Of a stretch of 64,000 nt of DNA, positions 59,475-64,000 are shown in pieces; the first letter of the stretch is position 1, and the number at the start of each line of letters is the position of its first letter. The translations under genes and the position numbers were made by a program. The stretch covers positions 1-64,000 of the forward strand of contig NZ_SUMG01000009.1 in NCBI RefSeq assembly GCF_009910325.1. The letters run 5' to 3'. Under the pieces are notes generated by a model. It made no database searches and was not told the origin of the DNA. It saw only the letters and a list, made by a program, of their open reading frames with translations. Source of the stretch: Isachenkonia alkalipeptolytica. Its GTDB lineage: Bacteria; Bacillota; Clostridia; Peptostreptococcales; T1SED10-28.

Positions 59475-61019
59475 TTACGTTCCGCAGTAGGTTACGTAGG
59501 GTTTAGCAGAAGGATCCGGGGGCTCCTGGTACGGCTTTTTCTCCTTGGAGTTTTCATAGGGGTTTTGCAGGACGGTCATTAACTTTTCCATTACCGTAAA
59601 GTCCTCCTTTTCCACCGCCGCCTTCAGGGCCCGCTCCACTTGATGGTTTCTCGGAATTACTGCGGGATTGGCGGTTTTCATTAAGGCTTTAGCCTCCCCC
59701 TCGGTTTTCTTTTGTTTTTCCAGCCGCTCTTTCCACCGGCTGAACCAGTCTTTAAACCGGGGAGTCTCTGCCATTTTCAAGTGCTCCTCTCCGCCATAGG
59801 TTAAGGCCACAAAGGTATTGGTAAAGTCCTCCTCTTTTTCCGCCATGAGCTGAAGAAGTCTTTGGATTAAGACTTGATCCTCCTTGGCGGCCTGGAAAAT
59901 CCCCAGCTTTTCACCCATACCCTTTAGCCGGTAGGCTTCATAGGCCCGGGAAAAGCCTTGCAGCTTTTCTTCCATGATCTTAGCTCCCTGGGCCGGATCC
60001 TGATGCACCAGGGGCAGCAAAGTCTCGGCAAACCGGGCTAAATTCCACTGCCCGATGGAAGGCTGGTTTTTATAGGCGTAGCGGCCCCCTCGATCAATGG
60101 AGCTGAACACCGTCCCGGGATCATAGGTATCCATAAAGGCGCAGGGCCCGTAGTCAATGGTTTCTCCGCTTAAGGCCATGTTATCGGTATTCATTACTCC
60201 GTGAATGAACCCTACCAACTGCCATTTGGCAATTAAAGCCGCCTGTTTATCCTGCACCGCTTCAAAAAGTTTTACGTATTTTTCCTCTCCGTCGCTTTTT
60301 TCCAGGATCTCCGGGAAGTGCCGCTGAATGGTGTAGTCTGCTAAGGCTTTTAGTTCTTGAAGGTTCCCGAATCGTTGCAGATACTCAAAGGTTCCCACCC
60401 GGATATGGCTGGCGGCCACCCGGGTAAGAATTCCTCCTGGAAGCCTTTCTTCCCGCTGCACATCCTCTCCCGTGGCAACCACCGCTAAGGCCCGGGTGCT
60501 TGGGATGCCCAGGGCATGCATGGCTTCGCTGATGATATACTCCCTAAGCATCGGTCCCAGGGCCGCCCGGCCGTCCCCCCGTCTGGAATAGGGGGTAGGG
60601 CCGGAACCCTTTAGTTGAATATCGTATCGTCCCCCCTGAGGGGTGAGCTGCTCCCCTAAAAGATGGGCCCGTCCATCTCCCAGCATGGTAAAATGACCGA
60701 ACTGATGACCGGCATAGGCCTGGGCAATGGGGGCCGACCCTTGGGGAAGCGCATTCCCGGAAAAAATCAACCCCCCGGGAACCCCTTCCTCTTGTTCGAG
60801 CCGCAGTCCCAGTTCCCTTCCTAAGGCCTCATTATAAACAAGAACCTTGGGATCCTTCACCGGTACCGGGTCCGCTTTGCTGAATAACTTTCCCGGCAAC
60901 TGTTGATAACCGGCCTCTAAGTTCCATCCTTCTAAAGGGAGCCGTGGATTGTTTTCCTTGTTTTTGTTGTTACTTTTGTTGTTGCTATTATTTTTGTTGT
61001 TCTTCCTGTCTTCATCCAT
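59475..61019 (-). CDS. selO: Protein adenylyltransferase SelO (YdiU)
   Basis: Pseudokinase of 514 residues that AMPylates Ser/Thr/Tyr of redox-related proteins. Conserved segments include AYAGHQFGHFTMLGDGRAH, YDIQLKGSGPTPYSR (ATP-binding Lys) and HGVMNTDNMALSGETIDYGP (metal-binding Asn/Asp). The first 24 residues are an Asn/Lys repeat encoded by AAC/AAA runs, not usual in the family, and are probably a slippage expansion. GGGAGGAATTACC precedes the ATG. Confidence 0.93.
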   Translation of the reverse strand: MDEDRKNNKNNSNNKSNNKNKENNPRLPLEGWNLEAGYQQLPGKLFSKADPVPVKDPKVLVYNEALGRELGLRLEQEEGVPGGLIFSGNALPQGSAPIAQAYAGHQFGHFTMLGDGRAHLLGEQLTPQGGRYDIQLKGSGPTPYSRRGDGRAALGPMLREYIISEAMHALGIPSTRALAVVATGEDVQREERLPGGILTRVAASHIRVGTFEYLQRFGNLQELKALADYTIQRHFPEILEKSDGEEKYVKLFEAVQDKQAALIAKWQLVGFIHGVMNTDNMALSGETIDYGPCAFMDTYDPGTVFSSIDRGGRYAYKNQPSIGQWNLARFAETLLPLVHQDPAQGAKIMEEKLQGFSRAYEAYRLKGMGEKLGIFQAAKEDQVLIQRLLQLMAEKEEDFTNTFVALTYGGEEHLKMAETPRFKDWFSRWKERLEKQKKTEGEAKALMKTANPAVIPRNHQVERALKAAVEKEDFTVMEKLMTVLQNPYENSKEKKPYQEPPDPSAKPYVTYCGT

Positions 61020-61048
61020 GGTAATTCCTCCCGCCTGTCCTTTGGCTG

Positions 61049-61237
61049 CTAACGGTCTACGGCTTCCACCCGGATAATATGCCGTACATTGATGAATATA
61101 TTACGCTCTCTTTCCGTGGTGATTTCCACAAAATCACTTTTCACATTATTGTCCTCATCTAAAAAAGTCTTTAAAAATTCCCCGGGTTCCTGGTCTACGG
61201 TGTATACCAGGTCCTCAGTTACAATACGCGTCTTCAT
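61049..61237 (-). CDS. Hypothetical protein, 62 residues
   Basis: Small acidic protein, MKTRIVTEDLVYTVDQEPGE onward, ending in a NVRHIIRVEAVDR strand-like stretch. AGAAGGTGAAGGT precedes the ATG. It lies 30 bp upstream of selO on the same strand, so probably co-transcribed with it. The family is not recognised. Confidence 0.68.
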   Translation of the reverse strand: MKTRIVTEDLVYTVDQEPGEFLKTFLDEDNNVKSDFVEITTERERNIFINVRHIIRVEAVDR

Positions 61238-61476
61238 ACCTTCACCTTCTTTCTTTCAAATAGATTACAAAAATACTCGATATCGATTGCAAAAATCCTC
61301 AAAACTTCTGTTCCGGAAGGTTCACTGTTGTTTTCCCTTGTACCTATTCCACAGGAAAATCCAAAACCTTCTTTATACTTTCAGTTTATCACGGTATACT
61401 GGTAGTAACAAAGAAAATAATTATACGCCTGATCCCCGGAAAGTTTTGCTGTTCGACAAAAGGAGGTTGTTAGAAA

Positions 61477-62109
61477 ATGGATAACAACGCTTTATTGGTT
61501 CAAAAAATTGAAGCCAACCGCATTTTAAAAACCCCCTCGATCAAAGAAGCCTTACTGGCTGTGGATCGAAAAGATTTTGTTTTGCCCAGGTATACTGATT
61601 ATGCCTACTTGGATCGGCCTTTACCCATCGGCGAAGGACAAACCATCTCCCAGCCCTCCACGGTGGTGTTTATGTTAGAGCTTCTGCAAGCTGAAAAAGG
61701 TCATAAAGTCCTGGATGCCGGTTCCGGCTCCGGTTGGACCACCGCCCTGTTATCCCACATTGTGGGACCCCGGGGAAAGGTCATCGCCATGGAACTTCTG
61801 CCTTCTTTAAAAACCTTCGGAGAGGAAAACTTTAAACATGCCCCCTATGAAAACGGCATTTTTCTTCAGGGCAATGGGGCTAAGGGTGTCCCGGAGGAAG
61901 CCCCCTTTGACCGGATTCTTATCAGTGCCGGAGCCAGAGAAATCCCGTCGGCTCTCCTTGACCAGCTGGCTGAGGGTGGGAAACTGGTCCTCCCCCTTCA
62001 AGACCGGCGGGGGAACCTGGTCTTAGTGGAGAAACGAGGCAATAACGATTTTCATAAAAGTTACTACCCCGGTTTTGCTTTTGTGCCTTTTATCACCGAC
62101 CGGGAGTAA
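61477..62109 (+). CDS. pcm: Protein-L-isoaspartate O-methyltransferase-like protein
   Basis: SAM-dependent methyltransferase of 210 residues. It has RKDFVLPRY near the N-terminus, GEGQTISQPSTVVFMLELL (isoaspartyl-binding region) and motif I VLDAGSGSGWTTALL. It repairs isoaspartyl residues in aged proteins. AAAGGAGGTTGTTAGAAA precedes the ATG. Divergent from the small 62-residue gene. Confidence 0.87.
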   Translation: MDNNALLVQKIEANRILKTPSIKEALLAVDRKDFVLPRYTDYAYLDRPLPIGEGQTISQPSTVVFMLELLQAEKGHKVLDAGSGSGWTTALLSHIVGPRGKVIAMELLPSLKTFGEENFKHAPYENGIFLQGNGAKGVPEEAPFDRILISAGAREIPSALLDQLAEGGKLVLPLQDRRGNLVLVEKRGNNDFHKSYYPGFAFVPFITDRE

Positions 62110-62180
62110 GCCTGAATTTCGGTTTTGCGTAACCTCTTCTTTTTAGGGTATATATCCCGGTATAATAAGGAGGGCTTACC

Positions 62181-62354
62181 ATGGTCATGGATTTTAGAAA
62201 GCATGCACCTAATACCGCCGCTTCCGGTCAAAAAAGAGGAAGGATCGCCAGGCTTTTTTCCCGAAGAAAGAAAAAATCCAAATCTTCCCAGGAGGATAAA
62301 TTAAAAGCTATCCGGTCCTTTGAAAAGGACCTGGAGCGGGCAAAGGTCTTTTGA
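62181..62354 (+). CDS. Small basic protein, 57 residues
   Basis: Starts MVMDFRKHAPNTAASG, has an Arg/Lys patch (RLFSRRKKKSK, about 24-34) and a charged helix at the end. AAGGAGGGCTTACC precedes the ATG, and a terminator follows 50 nt after the stop, which supports a real gene. It may bind nucleic acid or membranes through the basic patch, but this is a guess. No family recognised. Confidence 0.6.
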   Translation: MVMDFRKHAPNTAASGQKRGRIARLFSRRKKKSKSSQEDKLKAIRSFEKDLERAKVF

Positions 62355-62407
62355 GACTACGGCCAACTTCTGTAGTTTACAGAAGAAACCCGAGAACCCC
62401 CCGTGTT

Positions 62408-62438
62408 AAAAGCCATCTATCCCGATGGCTTTTTTTTC
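62408..62438. terminator. Terminator between the small basic gene and glnA
   Basis: AAAAGCCATC (62408-62417) pairs with GATGGCTTTT (62424-62433), with TTTT continuing on the plus strand and a shorter T-tract on the minus. Confidence 0.85.
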
Positions 62439-62477
62439 GGCAAAGGCCTGGTTAAAAGACATGGAGCCTCCCGGAAG

Positions 62478-63917
62478 TTACAGATCATAATACATTCGAA
62501 ACTCCTCGGGATGGGGAAGTTTATGGATCTGGTGATGCTCTTCTCTCAGTTTTTGTATCTGGTTTCGGACCAAATTCTTTGAAAAGACACCGCCCTTTAA
62601 CAAAAATTGATGGTCCTTTTCCAAGGCGTCACAGGCTTCCAACAGATCCTTCGGCAAACTCTTGATTTTTTCCTGTTCCGATGCCTTCAATTCAAACACA
62701 TTCACATCATAGGGACCGAAGCCCTCTTTTGCCGGGTCTATCTTATTTTCGATCCCCTCCGCCGCCGCAAGGAGCATCGCCGTATAGGCTAAATAAGGAT
62801 TGGCGGTGCCATCGGGAGATCGGAGCTCAAAGCGCTTATGCTCCGGCTGGGTGGCGTAACCGGGGATGCGAATGACGGCGCTGCGATTGGCGGTGCCGTA
62901 ACAAATGCTTACCGGGGCTTCAAATCCCGGGACTAAACGTTTATAGGAATTGGTACTGGGATTGGTAAAGGCCATTAATGCCGGGGCATGTTTTAGAATT
63001 CCTCCGATGGCATACAGGGCGGTCTTGCTTAAATTACTGTACCCTCCCTCGTGGTAAAACAGGGGCTTTCCTTGATTGAATAAATGCATATGAATGTGCA
63101 TGCCGTTTCCGCACTCATCGCTGAAGGGTTTGGGCATAAAGGTGGTGCTCAGCCCGTTTTTCACGGCATTGTTCCGAAGAATATACTTTAGCTTTTGAGT
63201 GCGGTCCCCCATTTCCAATAGGGTTGCGAACTCCACCTCGATTTCCACCTGACCGGGGCCGCCGTTTTCCGAGTGGTGATATTTTACCGGAACCCCGTAG
63301 GTCCCTAATAAATCCACGGTTTGATTTCTGAAATTATAACTGGAATCCAGTGGGACGTCCACATGGTAGCCGCCATTTTTCTTCACCTTGTTCCCCGGAT
63401 TTTTCTCATCGGATTTCCCCGCATTCCATTCTCCCTGCCGGGAATCGATTTTCACTTCCATATGATGGTTTTTAATTTGATAGGAGATATGATCCAACAC
63501 ATAAAACTCGAACTCCGGGCCGAATAAGGCCTCGTCCCCCATCCCTTTCTCTGCTATATATCCCTCGGCCTTCTTGGCTATATATCGGGGATCATCTTCA
63601 AAGCGGACCCGCTTGCCCTCTTCCAACCTGTAAATATCAGCGATAAACACCAGGGTTCGCATTTCCGTAAAGGGATCGATAAATCCCGTCGTAAGATCGG
63701 GGATTAAAACCATATCGGATTTTTCCACGGTTAAAAATCCGTAGCTCGATCCGTCAAACCCGATACCTTCGGTCATAATCTCTTCCTTCAGGCGCTCTGC
63801 CGGTATCGTAAGGTGGTTCCATCGCCCCTTCATATCCACCACTTTAAAATCCACCATTTTCACTTCCTGTTCCTGAATAAATGCCTGTACCCCTTTAATA
63901 CTTTTAAAAGATTTCAT
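62478..63917 (-). CDS. glnA: Glutamine synthetase type I
   Basis: Enzyme of 479 residues that makes glutamine from glutamate, ammonia and ATP. Motifs are GFDGSSYGF (catalytic loop latch), HHSENGGPGQVEIEVEFATLL, NGMHIHMHLFN (ATP and metal ligands), the glutamate loop NPSTNSYKRLVPGFEAP and IRIPGYATQPEHKRFELRSPDG. ATGGGGAGGGGAAGTAC precedes the ATG. A single gene at the window's end; no GlnR operator could be checked because upstream DNA is cut off. In an amino-acid fermenter it serves anabolic nitrogen. Confidence 0.95.
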   Translation of the reverse strand: MKSFKSIKGVQAFIQEQEVKMVDFKVVDMKGRWNHLTIPAERLKEEIMTEGIGFDGSSYGFLTVEKSDMVLIPDLTTGFIDPFTEMRTLVFIADIYRLEEGKRVRFEDDPRYIAKKAEGYIAEKGMGDEALFGPEFEFYVLDHISYQIKNHHMEVKIDSRQGEWNAGKSDEKNPGNKVKKNGGYHVDVPLDSSYNFRNQTVDLLGTYGVPVKYHHSENGGPGQVEIEVEFATLLEMGDRTQKLKYILRNNAVKNGLSTTFMPKPFSDECGNGMHIHMHLFNQGKPLFYHEGGYSNLSKTALYAIGGILKHAPALMAFTNPSTNSYKRLVPGFEAPVSICYGTANRSAVIRIPGYATQPEHKRFELRSPDGTANPYLAYTAMLLAAAEGIENKIDPAKEGFGPYDVNVFELKASEQEKIKSLPKDLLEACDALEKDHQFLLKGGVFSKNLVRNQIQKLREEHHQIHKLPHPEEFRMYYDL

Positions 63918-64000
63918 GTACTTCCCCTCCCCATCTAGGATAAAAGTCTTTGCTTAATATATACCCCGGTGCCCGGGTTTTATTAACTTATTTCTAAAAC

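Noticed and set aside
62161-62166. TATAAT as promoter of the 57-residue gene
   Set aside because: It abuts the ribosome site, so a transcript starting from it would lose the SD sequence.

Overview
The window is about 64 kb of chromosome from an anaerobic, amino-acid-fermenting Firmicute (class Clostridia). I infer this from the complete lysine 2,3-/5,6-aminomutase cluster, a biotin/Na+-pump methylmalonyl-CoA decarboxylase, AGGAGG-type ribosome sites, sigma-A promoters and paired potassium transporters. The content would fit the alkaliphilic Alkaliphilus/Tindallia/Isachenkonia group, but I cannot name the species. No rRNA or tRNA gene, CRISPR array, prophage or intact transposon was seen.

Layout. 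(1) 1-6.2 kb, minus strand: methylmalonyl-CoA mutase (two subunits), MeaB, epimerase, then methylmalonyl-CoA decarboxylase subunits mmdA, mmdD and a biotin carrier cut by the window edge. Together they interconvert succinyl-CoA and propionyl-CoA and couple decarboxylation to Na+ export. (2) 6.6-14.9 kb, minus: ftsH, tilS, an M20 amidohydrolase, an orphan PAS histidine kinase, an ATP-grasp ligase and the cobalamin adenosyltransferase cobO. CobO is the likely source of the adenosylcobalamin needed by both flanking B12 pathways. (3) 15.4-24.7 kb, minus: kdd-kamA-kamB-kamC-kamD-kamE, preceded by a PAS/AAA+/Fis sigma-54 activator. A sequence-level -24/-12 promoter and an upstream inverted repeat lie between activator and operon. 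(4) 24.9-32.1 kb: serpin, uppP, thpR, a solo IS200/IS605-like end, and a tetR-RND efflux operon with a consensus promoter and a palindromic operator. (5) 32.3-39.1 kb: a split ArsP-type permease, an orphan cyclic-di-GMP-I riboswitch on the opposite strand, a LapA-domain protein, and two divergent Trk/Ktr potassium uptake systems. (6) 39.2-46.9 kb: SWIM-SNF2 helicase, HAD phosphatase, GGDEF protein, zinc-ribbon and DnaJ membrane proteins, SDR. (7) 47.0-64.0 kb: a 12/24-bp tandem repeat in front of ywbE, TraB-family protein, DMT and MFS transporters, a free-standing 5'-3' exonuclease, a dioxygenase/flavin reductase pair, TauE, questin-oxidase-like protein, VanZ-RDD fusion, folD, selO, an isoaspartyl methyltransferase-like protein and glnA.

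The most unusual object is the c-di-GMP-I riboswitch unit at 33.34-33.54 kb. It has its own sigma-A promoter and an intrinsic terminator, but no sense-strand gene follows. Read-through would run antisense into the split permease genes. Other points of interest are the sigma-54 control of lysine fermentation, iteron-like repeats made of extended -10 motifs, a FolD lacking the usual catalytic lysine, and a 5'-3' exonuclease ending in a candidate beta-clamp-binding motif.
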